Notes: generated by a model from the letters alone, not told the origin. 64,000 bases of DNA from Methanococcoides methylutens MM1 (GCF_000970325.1 NZ_CP009518.1:1240001-1304000), one strand, 5' to 3'; shown: positions 1-8,501, counted from the stretch's first letter. A program made the numbers and translations.

Positions 1-1062
1 CCGATGGACTGGGATGTAAAGAACAACGTCCTGAGCGAAAATATCATGGTACTTGTTTTGCTCATCGTTCAATGGCTGATGCCCCTGTTCTTCCTGATCT
101 CGGGTATGAGCATCTATTTCGTGCTGAGCTTCAGGACAAAGGGACAGTTCATAAAGTCACGATTTATGCGTATCATGGTCCCCTACCTCTTAATTGGTAT
201 ATTTGTCATACTCCCACCCCAGCATTACCTGAGGACAATAAGCAGTGGAGAAACAGGACTTACATTCCTTGAATTCTATCCCAATTATTTGACATACGCT
301 TTTACCGATGTGTTCATGAACTTCGACTTCCCCCCAATGGGCCATCTGTGGTACCTTTTCTTCCTGTTCATATTCTCAGTTATCATGCTTCCGCTTTTTG
401 CTTATCTTGGAACCGGATCAGGGAGATCGATCATTTCGAAGGCAGCGTTCATTTTTGATAAACCAGGTACTATATTCCTGCTGGCACTGCCGGTCGGGAT
501 CCTTACAGCGGTCCTCGACCCTACATCATTTGCAGGCAACCCGAATTATTTCGGTGGCTGGGGAATATTTGTCTATCCTATCATCCTGTTCTATGGATTC
601 CTCATAGCTTCTAATGGGAGATTGGAGGAAGCCATCCAAAAACACGCAAAAGTTGCATTGGTACTGGCAGTGACAACTTTCCCGATCATCCTTTGGTTCA
701 TACAATCCGTACTTGACGGGACATACTACTTCGGAAGCTATGGGTATGCAGGAGTAATGCTGCTTCGCTCATTCAATATGTGGTGCTGGCTGATCGCCTT
801 CCTGGGATACGGAAAGAAATACCTGAGCTTCAATAACAGCACACTGAAATATGCTAATGAAGGACTCATAGCCATTTACATACTTCATCAAACCGTTATC
901 CAGCTCGTTGGATTTTTTATTGCAAACTGGGAGATGGGCATATACCCCAAGTACATGATACTCGCCACTACATCGTTCATAGTGATCCTGTTGATATATG
1001 AGATCGTCATCCGGCGTATCAATGTCATAAGATTCCTTTTCGGCATGAAACAAAAGAAATAA
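1..1062 (+). CDS. Acyltransferase-3-type membrane protein (5' end outside window)
   Basis: Polytopic membrane protein of the acyltransferase 3 family, which transfers acyl groups to cell-surface sugars or other envelope substrates. The reading frame is open from base 1 (CCG ATG GAC), and the family's usual first helix with its catalytic His is missing, so the true start lies to the left; the first ATG is at 4. The segment LFFLISGMSIYFVL near the visible start and the C-terminal motif YILHQTVI are typical of the family. About nine hydrophobic helices remain. A gap of 11 bases separates it from the next membrane gene, so the two probably form an operon. The substrate cannot be read from sequence. 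Confidence 0.75.
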   Translation, partial: PMDWDVKNNVLSENIMVLVLLIVQWLMPLFFLISGMSIYFVLSFRTKGQFIKSRFMRIMVPYLLIGIFVILPPQHYLRTISSGETGLTFLEFYPNYLTYAFTDVFMNFDFPPMGHLWYLFFLFIFSVIMLPLFAYLGTGSGRSIISKAAFIFDKPGTIFLLALPVGILTAVLDPTSFAGNPNYFGGWGIFVYPIILFYGFLIASNGRLEEAIQKHAKVALVLAVTTFPIILWFIQSVLDGTYYFGSYGYAGVMLLRSFNMWCWLIAFLGYGKKYLSFNNSTLKYANEGLIAIYILHQTVIQLVGFFIANWEMGIYPKYMILATTSFIVILLIYEIVIRRINVIRFLFGMKQKK

Positions 1063-1073
1063 GCGGTGACAAA

Positions 1074-2072
1074 ATGAACCTCCCGCCAATAAAGCAAGTG
1101 ATCTACCAAAGGCCAGCACTCCCGGGCCTAGCTATCAGCAGCATTCTCCTGATAGGCTTCCTGATGCAGGAGTACCTGTTGGGTCGTTTCACGCTGATCT
1201 TTGAAAATGATTATTTGCTGCAGGACTTCTGGATCGCTGTTGTCCATTGTTTACTGGCAGGTTATCTCCCAAGTGCATATTTTTATCTTCTACGTGGCAC
1301 GAGGAAAACCTTCAAAGATCTAAAAAATATTCTAAAACCGACAACTGAAACCCCGGGTATAGATGCAACAGTACATATTGAGAAGAAATATCTGATCGTC
1401 TGGGGGTTTGTGGGCTTATTGATAACATTTTCACTACCCTACCAAACAGCTACATCCCCCTGGGACCCGGCAACGTGGTACCCGGAAGTTGCCTGGCATC
1501 GTGTTCTCGAACCTTTCATTGGTTTATGGGCTGGCTGGTTCTTTGGTGCTGTCTGGTTTACCTCAACACGGACCTCCAGGCTGGCTGCAAGGATAGAATC
1601 CATTGACCTGTTAGACATGAGCCCGTTATCACCCTTTGTAAAACAGGGCCTTTTGACAACCCTGCTAACCATAGGAATGATATCGATCTTCAGCTTGCTT
1701 CTGCTCGATCCGGGAGAGTGGCCTGTTGTTGCCAGGGCTTATCTTGGATCCATAACACTCGCATTGATCGGATTCTGGTTGCCAATTAGAGGAGTACACA
1801 AGCGAATCCGTGAGAGCAAGAAAGAGGAACTTAAGTGGACACGTGAAAGGATACACGATTCTGAAGCTCTCCTGCATAACAATTCACCCGACATTTCACC
1901 CGGACACATGGCAGACCTGATCGAACACATGAAGCTGATCGAAGATGTGCAGGAATGGCCTTTTGAAAGCCTCACAATTGTACACGTGTTGGCATATCTG
2001 CTGATACCTCTGGCATCCTGGGCAGGGGGACTGTTTATCGAAAGTCTGCTGAGTGTTATTTTTACTATGTGA
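1074..2072 (+). CDS. Polytopic membrane protein, family not recognised
   Basis: A 332-residue protein with about seven hydrophobic helices: two near the N-terminus, one at roughly residues 105-120, two around 140-160, two around 195-240, and a last one at the very C-terminus. A charged cytoplasmic segment (roughly 245-295, rich in Lys, Glu and Arg) separates the last helix from the rest. It starts at ATG 1074 behind GCGGTGA and follows the acyltransferase by 11 bases, which suggests a shared transcript and an envelope role. I do not recognise the family and give no function. Confidence 0.7.
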   Translation: MNLPPIKQVIYQRPALPGLAISSILLIGFLMQEYLLGRFTLIFENDYLLQDFWIAVVHCLLAGYLPSAYFYLLRGTRKTFKDLKNILKPTTETPGIDATVHIEKKYLIVWGFVGLLITFSLPYQTATSPWDPATWYPEVAWHRVLEPFIGLWAGWFFGAVWFTSTRTSRLAARIESIDLLDMSPLSPFVKQGLLTTLLTIGMISIFSLLLLDPGEWPVVARAYLGSITLALIGFWLPIRGVHKRIRESKKEELKWTRERIHDSEALLHNNSPDISPGHMADLIEHMKLIEDVQEWPFESLTIVHVLAYLLIPLASWAGGLFIESLLSVIFTM

Positions 2073-2134
2073 GATCCTAATGACCAAGAAGTGAGCACAA
2101 TGCTATTATATTTCACCAGTTAATTCCATTTAAT

Positions 2135-3529
2135 ATGAACATCAAAGGATCGATCTTCTGTTTTCTACTTTTTGTGATCATTTGCTCATGCATGGGTTGC
2201 ATAGCAGAAGAAGATGAAGGATATCCGGAAGAGAATGAATTGCCAGATATTGAAGATCCGGAAAATACAACAACTGAACAAATTGAGACATATAACGCAA
2301 CTCTCAAAAAAACCGCGATACTTGATCTTGAAAATGGATATTCACTGAAGATTTTGGAGATCGATCGGAAGGAGAACTTTGCAGAATTTTCCTTACGCAA
2401 AGATGGGATACAGTATTCCAGAAAGACAATATCCACAGGTCAGACATATGATGTGAAGGATCCGGACGGAGAAAATACCGTTTACACTATAAAGCTGGAC
2501 AAGATCTACGACAGCAGTTTTTCCATTGACCTCACCTATGAGCTGAAGCCGGAGATATATCTGGAAACTGAACCAATAACTATTGAGCCTGAAACCAAAG
2601 TCACAGTAAAACTGACCGATGATTCCATCACACGTACCTATGAATGGGAATATGACAACAAAGACTTCTTGCTACAAGCTGAATACTACAAAGAGAGCTA
2701 CGAATTATATTCAGAAAGAAGCAGAAGCAGGGATTATGACCAGTTTGCCAATGATCCTTATGATGACGTTGTGATCTCTCAGATTACCACACAAATGGAA
2801 TCTCTAGCAGCTGAAGGTGGTTATGTAGAGGATGAGATTCCCTATATTGCAACGTCTTTCGTCCAATCCCTTCCTTATATCAGTGATAGTGCTTCCGCAG
2901 GCTACGATGAATACCCAAGATTCCCGTTCGAGACATTATATCATGGTGGTGGGGACTGTGAAGATTCATCCATCCTCCTGGCATCACTTCTGCACGAAAT
3001 GGGATATGGTGTCGCACTGATACTGTTACCTGACCACATGGCAGTGGGTGTGCAGGGAGATGACAGCCTCTCAGGAAGCTACTATGAATATAATGGTGTC
3101 AAATATTTCTATCTCGAAACAACTAATTCCGGATGGGATGTTGGCGTAATACCAAATGAATATCGAAACACAGAAGCAATAATAACTCCGATAGGCTATG
3201 GATATCCACAATTACAAATAGAATTCACAGGAAGCGGAAAAATAACAGCTGCATATACATATGTGGATCTGGACATTGAAGTTACGAACGTTGGTTCTGC
3301 AACTGCGGAAGATGTGATAATTTATACTTATCTTGAGTCTACCGAAGAAGGTATGGCCTGGGATCAGGCCCAGAGTGATGAGATCCCGGAAATTGAAGCT
3401 GAGAATGGAGCAACATATACTGTAACCAACATGAAGGTCCCGGTTGGTCAGGAATATCGTGTCGTTGTAATTAGTTGGGGATCAAATGCTGAGCAAGCGT
3501 ATGTTTACAGTGATTGGGTCAACTCTTGA
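2135..3529 (+). CDS. Transglutaminase-like lipoprotein
   Basis: A 464-residue exported protein. The N-terminal signal ends in a lipobox-like SCMGC, so it is probably anchored outside the membrane by a lipid. The middle carries a transglutaminase-like cysteine protease core: Cys275 in GGGDCEDSS and His301 in LPDHMAVGV, with an acidic residue likely supplied by the following YFYLETTNSGWD stretch. The last 100 residues look like an immunoglobulin-type fold with NVGSATAEDV, as in CARDB domains. Archaeal proteins of this layout are usually annotated as transglutaminase-domain proteins of unknown substrate. The family assignment is firm; whether it crosslinks, cleaves or only binds is not known. 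Confidence 0.8.
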   Translation: MNIKGSIFCFLLFVIICSCMGCIAEEDEGYPEENELPDIEDPENTTTEQIETYNATLKKTAILDLENGYSLKILEIDRKENFAEFSLRKDGIQYSRKTISTGQTYDVKDPDGENTVYTIKLDKIYDSSFSIDLTYELKPEIYLETEPITIEPETKVTVKLTDDSITRTYEWEYDNKDFLLQAEYYKESYELYSERSRSRDYDQFANDPYDDVVISQITTQMESLAAEGGYVEDEIPYIATSFVQSLPYISDSASAGYDEYPRFPFETLYHGGGDCEDSSILLASLLHEMGYGVALILLPDHMAVGVQGDDSLSGSYYEYNGVKYFYLETTNSGWDVGVIPNEYRNTEAIITPIGYGYPQLQIEFTGSGKITAAYTYVDLDIEVTNVGSATAEDVIIYTYLESTEEGMAWDQAQSDEIPEIEAENGATYTVTNMKVPVGQEYRVVVISWGSNAEQAYVYSDWVNS

Positions 3530-3582
3530 GCAAGGTCATAAATACAGAATAATCCATAAATAGAATTTAACTTCAAATTTAG

Positions 3583-3732
3583 TTAATAGCATCCAAATGT
3601 GGGGGCATAGGAATTTCCGAAGATAAATGTAAAGATGAAGAACCGGAAGAACTGTTACAGGACTCGGAAAAGAACTACCGCCTCATCTTTGAGAACTCAC
3701 CCCTGGGGATCTTCCATTTTGATCAGAACGGA
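3583..3732 (+). other. In-frame 5' extension of the histidine kinase, with no usual start codon
   Basis: Frame 1 is open from the TAG at 3580 to the kinase ATG at 3733 and encodes GGIGISEDKCKDEEPEELL followed by the start of a PAS domain (SEKNYRLIFENSP). GGIGI-ED matches the end of the PAS module repeated further down the same gene, so this is genuine coding sequence. It has no in-frame ATG, GTG or TTG. An ATG at 3597 lies one base out of frame, just before a G5 run (3601-3605); losing one G would give an intact start, MWGIGISED. Either the gene is 5'-truncated, it uses an unusual start, or there is a one-base error or slippage at the G run. Confidence 0.6.
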
Positions 3733-5661
3733 ATGATAACACACTGCAATAATAAATTCCTCGAAATTGTCTCCGCCCCAAGAGAAGACATAATTGGCTT
3801 TAACATGGTTACTTCCATCAGGGATGAAATGATGAGGAGCGCCGTAAAAGCAGCCCTTTCAAGAAAACCTGGTCATTTTGAAGGGAAATATTGCACTGTG
3901 ATCAGTGGGAAACTGATCTACATAAAAGCTGATTATAACCCAAACATATCGGAAGAGGGCGAGCTGCTGGGCGGTATCGGTATCTTTGAGGATATCAGCG
4001 AACGTAAAGCAGCAGAAGATGCACTAAAGGAATCTGAAAAGAAATACCGCCTGATATTTGAGAACTCACCTCTGGGGATATTCCACTTTGACCAGAACGG
4101 AATAATAACACATTGCAATGAAGAATTCCTTGAGATCATCGCTGCCTCCAGAAAAGATATCATCGGCTTTAACATGGTTACTTCCATCCGGGATGAAATG
4201 ATGAGGAATGCCGTGAAAACGGTGCTTTCCGGAAATCCAGGCCATTATGAGAACGTTTACCATTCCGTGATCAGTGGTAAGATCACTCCGATCAAAGCAG
4301 AATACAACCCGAACATATCAGAAGATGGCGAGCTGATGGGTGGTATCGGAATCTTTGAAGATATCACACGGCGCAAAGAAGCTGAAGATGCCTGGAAGCT
4401 CGATGAATACCGTCTTCAAACACTTCTGGAACTTAACCAGATGACAGACAGAGCAATGCAGGAGATCATAGACTTTTCCCGCGAAGAAGCTGTCCTGCTC
4501 ACCCGAAGCAAACTTGGTTATATCGCATTCGTAAACGATGTTGAGACAATTCTCACAATGCATTCATGGTCAGAAAATGCTATGCAGGAATGCAACATAA
4601 GGGACAAGCCTAAAGTTTATACCTTGAAAAGCACAGGACTATGGGGAGAAGCACTTAGACAGCGAAAACCTATAATCACAAATGATTACAATGCTCCGAA
4701 TCCTTTAAAGAGAGGATACCCAAAAGACCATGTGAAACTGACCCGTCACATGAACATTCCTGTATTCGATGGTAAAAGAATAGTTGTAGTGGCAGGTGTG
4801 GGGAACAAAGAGGAAGAGTATGATGAATCCGACGTTCGCCAGCTTACATTGCTTATGGAAGGAATGTGGAGAATCATCCAGAGAAAGCGATCCGAAGAGG
4901 CACTCCAAAAGTATGCGGATGAGCTTTCAAAGGTTAACATGGAACTGGAAAAAGCAAACAAGGAGCTCAAATCCCTTGATGTGATGAAAGATGAGTTCCT
5001 GTCCAACATAAGCCATGAGCTTAAAACACCACTTGTTTCCATCAAAGGTTATGGGGAACTTATTTCAGAAGAAACGCTGGGAGCACTTAACGAGCAACAA
5101 AAAAAGGCAGTCGGTGTGGTCCTGCGAAATTCTGAACGACTTCGACGTTTGATAGAATCGCTATTATTCATCAGTGGAATTGAGTCAAAGACCCTCCAGT
5201 ATCAGTTCGAAAAGGTACAGATGGCAGAGATTATAGATGATGTGACAAATGATGTGGACTTGCCGATCAAAGAGAAAGGATTGAGAACTGAAAGATCTGT
5301 GCCTGATGACCTGCCCCTGATAGATGGAGACAAAACAAAGCTTTCCGACATGCTGACGAACCTCATTGATAATGCGATCAAGTTTACCCCTTCAGGCGGT
5401 ATGATCATCCTGAAAGCATACGAGGAGGAAAAACACCTGCATATTGAAATAACAGATACAGGAATCGGAATTCCTCAGGAACTCATACCAAACCTGTTCC
5501 AGAGGTTCTACCAGATCGATGCCTCTATCAAACGTAAATATGGAGGTACCGGAGTGGGACTCTACATTTCCAGGAGCATCGTTGAAGCTCACAAAGGGGA
5601 AATCTGGATTGAAAGTGAAGAAGGCAAGGGTACCACCGTCCACATCAGATTGCCACGGTGA
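3733..5661 (+). CDS. Cytoplasmic sensor histidine kinase, PAS-PAS-GAF-HisKA-HATPase
   Basis: A soluble sensor kinase without membrane segments. It has a first PAS module (cut by the ATG at 3733; its beginning is encoded upstream from about 3661), a second PAS at about 100-220, a GAF domain at about 225-390, a HisKA domain with phospho-acceptor His in SNISHELKTPL near residue 427, and an ATPase with N box (NLIDNAIKFTPSGG), G1 box (DTGIGIP) and G2 box (GGTGVGLYIS). The two PAS units are a DNA-level tandem duplication with a 369-base period. No response regulator lies next to it. It ends 4 bases from the convergent regulator at 5666. The ligand is unknown; the start is doubtful. Confidence 0.85.
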   Translation: MITHCNNKFLEIVSAPREDIIGFNMVTSIRDEMMRSAVKAALSRKPGHFEGKYCTVISGKLIYIKADYNPNISEEGELLGGIGIFEDISERKAAEDALKESEKKYRLIFENSPLGIFHFDQNGIITHCNEEFLEIIAASRKDIIGFNMVTSIRDEMMRNAVKTVLSGNPGHYENVYHSVISGKITPIKAEYNPNISEDGELMGGIGIFEDITRRKEAEDAWKLDEYRLQTLLELNQMTDRAMQEIIDFSREEAVLLTRSKLGYIAFVNDVETILTMHSWSENAMQECNIRDKPKVYTLKSTGLWGEALRQRKPIITNDYNAPNPLKRGYPKDHVKLTRHMNIPVFDGKRIVVVAGVGNKEEEYDESDVRQLTLLMEGMWRIIQRKRSEEALQKYADELSKVNMELEKANKELKSLDVMKDEFLSNISHELKTPLVSIKGYGELISEETLGALNEQQKKAVGVVLRNSERLRRLIESLLFISGIESKTLQYQFEKVQMAEIIDDVTNDVDLPIKEKGLRTERSVPDDLPLIDGDKTKLSDMLTNLIDNAIKFTPSGGMIILKAYEEEKHLHIEITDTGIGIPQELIPNLFQRFYQIDASIKRKYGGTGVGLYISRSIVEAHKGEIWIESEEGKGTTVHIRLPR

Positions 5662-5665
5662 AAAG

Positions 5666-5959
5666 TTATTCGAAGAATTCCTTCAGGTCATCGATGTTCA
5701 GTGAAACGTCGAATTCCTTGAGCCTGAAAAATTTCTTCGCCCTCATATCATCCTCTTCAAGACGAAGATCGCTTTCTACAAATCCGGCCTTTTCAAGTCG
5801 CTTTAAGTGAAGATACAGGACCTGTCGGGAAACATTGAGCTCTTTGGCAAGCTCATACACATACCATTCCCTTTCTGAAAGCATGTAAAGAAGCTTAAGC
5901 CTCAGAGGATGGGAAAGAGCTTCCCCTATAGATACTACCTGCTGCATTGTTCTTCCCAT
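5666..5959 (-). CDS. ArsR-like winged-helix transcription regulator
   Basis: A 97-residue DNA-binding protein. Residues 10-75 form a winged helix: ALSHPLRLKLLYMLSERE, then the recognition helix around ELNVSRQVLYLHLKRLEKAGF, then a charged wing (RLEEDDMRAKKFFRL). The C-terminal acidic tail could be a dimer segment. It is the last gene of a minus-strand run with two small membrane proteins (5998, 6284) and the secreted protein at 6648, and may regulate them; the palindrome at 7173-7194 is a candidate site. No metal-binding cysteines are seen, so a metal sensor role is not supported. Confidence 0.8.
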   Translation of the reverse strand: MGRTMQQVVSIGEALSHPLRLKLLYMLSEREWYVYELAKELNVSRQVLYLHLKRLEKAGFVESDLRLEEDDMRAKKFFRLKEFDVSLNIDDLKEFFE

Positions 5960-5997
5960 AATAAGACCGACCGAAGAATAAAGTTGATCTTAATATA

Positions 5998-6207
5998 TCA
6001 GATCTCTTCCAGTTTCTCTTTGATCTCCTCTACGGTCTTTTTGATCTCAGCAACATCTTTCTCCATCCTGACAAGCTTCTCATTGTTTTGAGAGCCCGCA
6101 AACCCGGACCTGTTAATGAAGAAGATTACTATGCCTACAACCAATAGAATAAGAAGAATTTCCAGAAGAAAATCCAATAGACTAAATGTATTGTAATAGT
6201 GCATCAT
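5998..6207 (-). CDS. Small membrane protein with coiled-coil tail
   Basis: A 69-residue protein with one hydrophobic helix (about residues 11-30, LEILLILLVVGIVIFF) and a C-terminal heptad-like charged helix (MEKDVAEIKKTVEEIKEKLEEI). The same plan of one helix plus coiled coil is found in the neighbouring gene at 6284, so the two are probably related and may pair. It sits 38 bases upstream of the winged-helix gene on the same strand. No function is known to me; a membrane scaffold or partner role is a guess. Confidence 0.65.
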   Translation of the reverse strand: MMHYYNTFSLLDFLLEILLILLVVGIVIFFINRSGFAGSQNNEKLVRMEKDVAEIKKTVEEIKEKLEEI

Positions 6208-6283
6208 AGTTGTTTACAAGATGTTCGTGTTTTCATATTAACTTTTACTAAAATCCCATGCAAATGAACTAAGAAAACCGGAC

Positions 6284-6535
6284 TTATTCCAGCTTCCTTA
6301 ATATCTTATCCAGAGTTTCGCGATTGCTCTCAACCTGTTCTTCAATACGGGATAACCTAAGGTCACGGTCATCTCTGGTATTGTATGATCCATTATTGAA
6401 ACCGCACGACCTTTTATTGAAGAATGAAGCTACTAACCAGATAAGAGCTATCAATATCAGCAAATTGAATATCATAGCAAAACCTCCCAGATCTCCAAAG
6501 ATTCCGTAGTCACCATACATTCCGTACCACATCAT
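6284..6535 (-). CDS. Small membrane protein with coiled-coil tail, related to the next gene
   Basis: An 83-residue protein. The N-terminus is rich in Met, Tyr and Gly (MMWYGMYGDYGIFGDLGG), which echoes the Gly/Tyr/Met-rich protein at 6648. A hydrophobic helix follows (about 20-38), then a charged helix (LRLSRIEEQVESNRETLDKIL). The start is set by AAGGTGATCCT directly before ATGATG. It is followed 76 bases later by its likely relative at 5998. Met- and Tyr-rich ends are seen in some metal-handling proteins, but this is only suggestive. Confidence 0.65.
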   Translation of the reverse strand: MMWYGMYGDYGIFGDLGGFAMIFNLLILIALIWLVASFFNKRSCGFNNGSYNTRDDRDLRLSRIEEQVESNRETLDKILRKLE

Positions 6536-6583
6536 AGGATCACCTTCTTTTTAAGACCGAATTCTTCATGTGATAGTTGATGG

Positions 6584-6630
6584 CCCCTGCCAAAGGCGTG
6601 TGTGGGTGATTCAAAGATTAATGGCAGGGG
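6584..6630 (-). terminator. Hairpin between two minus-strand genes
   Basis: CCCCTGCCA (6584-6592) and TGGCAGGGG (6622-6630) form a perfect 9-bp inverted repeat with a 29-base loop. It lies between the end of the 6648 gene and the start of the 6535 gene, both on the minus strand. No U-run follows, so it could be an mRNA processing or stability element rather than a terminator. Confidence 0.45.
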
Positions 6631-6647
6631 TCCACAAAGTTGATTCA

Positions 6648-7157
6648 TCAGTAACGATACATTCTACTATATCCCATTCCAGGACCATGACCCATTCCGT
6701 AGCCGTAGCCATACATCATCCCATATCCACGATTGGTATTTGCATAGTTGTAGGCCTGGTCAGGAGTTTCCAGAACATCACCAGTGAATGCCTCTATATA
6801 ACTGCGCATTACAACACCATCATCGTTTGCATAATACACAACCCACCATCTGCCCATCTGGTAGATATTCTCCTCTTTCACGTCAGCATCGATCTGCTCT
6901 CTGGCTATGTCCAATGCATCTTCAATGGTTTCAACGGTCAATTCATAAGAGCCGGAATAGGCAGCTGCCTGGTTATAACCAGTATATCCTGATGTGTATG
7001 CACCATAAGCAGGGCATCCTCCCCATCCGGACCCCGGACCTGAACCGTAAGCAGCCTGGACAATACCGGTTTGCATAGTCAGGGCGATCATTCCTGCACC
7101 TGCAAGAACTATGGCTCCCATCAAAAGTGCGTTTGTTGTCGTTTTCATATTGTTCAC
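6648..7157 (-). CDS. Secreted PepSY-like protein with Gly/Tyr/Met-rich tail
   Basis: A 169-residue exported protein. A signal peptide runs to about residue 35 (ends near VQAAYG). A low-complexity Gly/Tyr/Ala stretch follows to about 68. The central part, about 70-135, reads like a PepSY fold (helix AREQIDAD, then GRWWVVYY, then IEAFTGDVLETPD). The end is a Met/Gly/Tyr/His-rich tail (GYGMMYGYGYGMGHGPGM), a composition often seen where copper or other metals are bound. The gene sits near an iron permease. It has its own promoter with a 9-bp palindrome next to a TATA box. PepSY is a moderate call; metal handling is inference. Confidence 0.65.
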   Translation of the reverse strand: MNNMKTTTNALLMGAIVLAGAGMIALTMQTGIVQAAYGSGPGSGWGGCPAYGAYTSGYTGYNQAAAYSGSYELTVETIEDALDIAREQIDADVKEENIYQMGRWWVVYYANDDGVVMRSYIEAFTGDVLETPDQAYNYANTNRGYGMMYGYGYGMGHGPGMGYSRMYRY

Positions 7158-7172
7158 ATCCTTTGTTCAGTT

Positions 7173-7194
7173 CAAACTATGTAACCATAGTTTG
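7173..7194 (-). promoter_or_regulatory. Palindromic operator at the promoter of the 6648 gene
   Basis: CAAACTATG (7173-7181) and CATAGTTTG (7186-7194) are a perfect 9-bp inverted repeat with a 4-base centre. On the minus strand a TATA-like ACATATAC (about 7193-7200) lies directly upstream, so a protein bound here would block transcription start. The winged-helix protein encoded at 5666 in the same gene run is a possible ligand (inference). Confidence 0.55.
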
Positions 7195-7332
7195 TATATG
7201 TAGCCTACATGTTACGCATGTACTCGTAAGTACTTAAGGATTGTGCTTTTAGATGACACAACCATAAGGCAGGAATAATATTTACAAGATAAAACAAAAG
7301 CAAGAGATACAATAGATGGAAAAGAGGAGAGC

Positions 7333-7358
7333 TGCTGTCATCATTTTCGATGGCAGCA
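7333..7358 (-). terminator. Hairpin after the FTR1 gene
   Basis: TGCTGTCATC (7333-7342) pairs with GATGGCAGCA (7349-7358) apart from one G/T position, with a 6-base loop. It lies 27 bases past the stop of the minus-strand permease gene and is followed in that direction by a C/T-rich tract, which fits transcription termination. Confidence 0.5.
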
Positions 7359-7384
7359 TTGGAGTAGATTAGATTTCAACGTTA

Positions 7385-8194
7385 TCAGGCTGTTATGGCA
7401 ACCTTCTCCCTCCTTCCGGGCATCCTCAGCCCGATACCAACCGCTATGTAGTATCCTGCATAGGTCAGCACTTCGATAAGCGATGGGTTTCCGTTGTATC
7501 CGAACAGGGATTTCATGACAGAACCAAAGGTTCCTTTCTCATCGATGATGTGATTGATATCCCAGACATGTTCCACAACGATCGGAACCACACCTGCTTC
7601 CTGAAGCTCATGGACACCGTGTGCTGCCAGTCCTGCTGCAAAGAGGATCAGGAAGATACTGGTAACCTTGAAGAAGTTGTTCATGCTTGTGTGTGACGAG
7701 TATTTGAACACAAGATATGCAACAACGACGGATACGGAAAGACCAGCAATTCCTCCATAGAGCACAGCGTTTGTCTCCGTGTTCATCGCTGCTGCCCCGA
7801 GGAAGAGGACTGTCTCGATACCCTCCCTAAATACGGAAAGAAATGCCAGTCCAAAGAGTCCATAGGCCTTCTTCCCTTCGACCTGCTCCTGTATTGTCGT
7901 AGAGATATTGTTGCTTTCACGTGCCATCCAGATGATCATGGATGTCAGGATGACCGCTGCCACCAGCATTACGATCCCTTCAAAGAGCTCCTCATTACGC
8001 CCTTCAAATTGTATCGAAAGGAGGTTGAAGACAACTGCAGCGGCCAGGCTTCCAACGATTGCCAGTCCGGTAGCACCATATACGTACTTGTTCAGTTCCG
8101 TTCGTCTTGTCTGCACAAGATATGCGAGGATGATCCCCACGATAAGAAAGGCTTCAAGCCCTTCCCTGAATGTTATCATAAAGCTTGAGAACAT
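7385..8194 (-). CDS. FTR1/EfeU-family iron permease
   Basis: High-affinity iron permease of the FTR1 family. The protein has about seven membrane helices and both hallmark REGxE motifs, FREGLEAF near the N-terminus and FREGIETV at about residue 130, whose Glu residues carry Fe3+ through the membrane. I chose ATG at 8194; a TTG three codons upstream (8203) is also possible. Just upstream is a DtxR-like box (8214-8229), which fits iron-dependent repression. No EfeO or EfeB partner is present, but a 60-residue membrane protein and secreted coiled-coil proteins follow the same strand upstream. Confidence 0.88.
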   Translation of the reverse strand: MFSSFMITFREGLEAFLIVGIILAYLVQTRRTELNKYVYGATGLAIVGSLAAAVVFNLLSIQFEGRNEELFEGIVMLVAAVILTSMIIWMARESNNISTTIQEQVEGKKAYGLFGLAFLSVFREGIETVLFLGAAAMNTETNAVLYGGIAGLSVSVVVAYLVFKYSSHTSMNNFFKVTSIFLILFAAGLAAHGVHELQEAGVVPIVVEHVWDINHIIDEKGTFGSVMKSLFGYNGNPSLIEVLTYAGYYIAVGIGLRMPGRREKVAITA

Positions 8195-8213
8195 TTTTAT
8201 CAATCCTATTATT

Positions 8214-8229
8214 GTTTGGTATGCCTAAC
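8214..8229 (-). promoter_or_regulatory. DtxR/IdeR-like box upstream of the iron permease
   Basis: GTTTGGTATGCCTAAC is a near-palindrome (GTT-GG-AT-CC-AAC symmetric) of the type bound by DtxR-family metal regulators. It lies 20 bases before the FTR1 start. Binding of iron-loaded repressor would shut off uptake. The link to a regulator in this genome is inference. Confidence 0.45.
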
Positions 8230-8318
8230 AAATATAGGGATGATATATTGTAGTTAGTATTGCGGCAAATATTGCAAAGCGCACTTAAAGGTAACAATGT
8301 CATTACCAAGTTTTTGAT

Positions 8319-8501
8319 TTATTCACGAATTTCATAATCATCACAATCCAGAGGTGAATCTTTCATGGCTTCGGCCCTGATACGACCTTTTTCAAGTGCT
8401 GTCTGTGCCTGGTATAGCCAACGAGATATAACAAGTACAATAATAGCAATGAACAGGATTGCCAAAATCGCTATTACAATCTCTTCTGAAAATAACACCA
8501 T
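8319..8501 (-). CDS. Small single-helix membrane protein
   Basis: A 60-residue protein with an N-terminal membrane helix (about residues 7-27, IVIAILAILFIAIIVLVISR) and a short charged cytoplasmic tail (EKGRIRAEAMKDSPLDCDDYEIRE). It lies upstream of FTR1 on the same strand with about 115 bases between. The 33-residue product encoded at 9283-9384 has the same NEVIF/EEIVI helix plan, so the two may be related. Function unknown. Confidence 0.55.
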   Translation of the reverse strand: MVLFSEEIVIAILAILFIAIIVLVISRWLYQAQTALEKGRIRAEAMKDSPLDCDDYEIRE

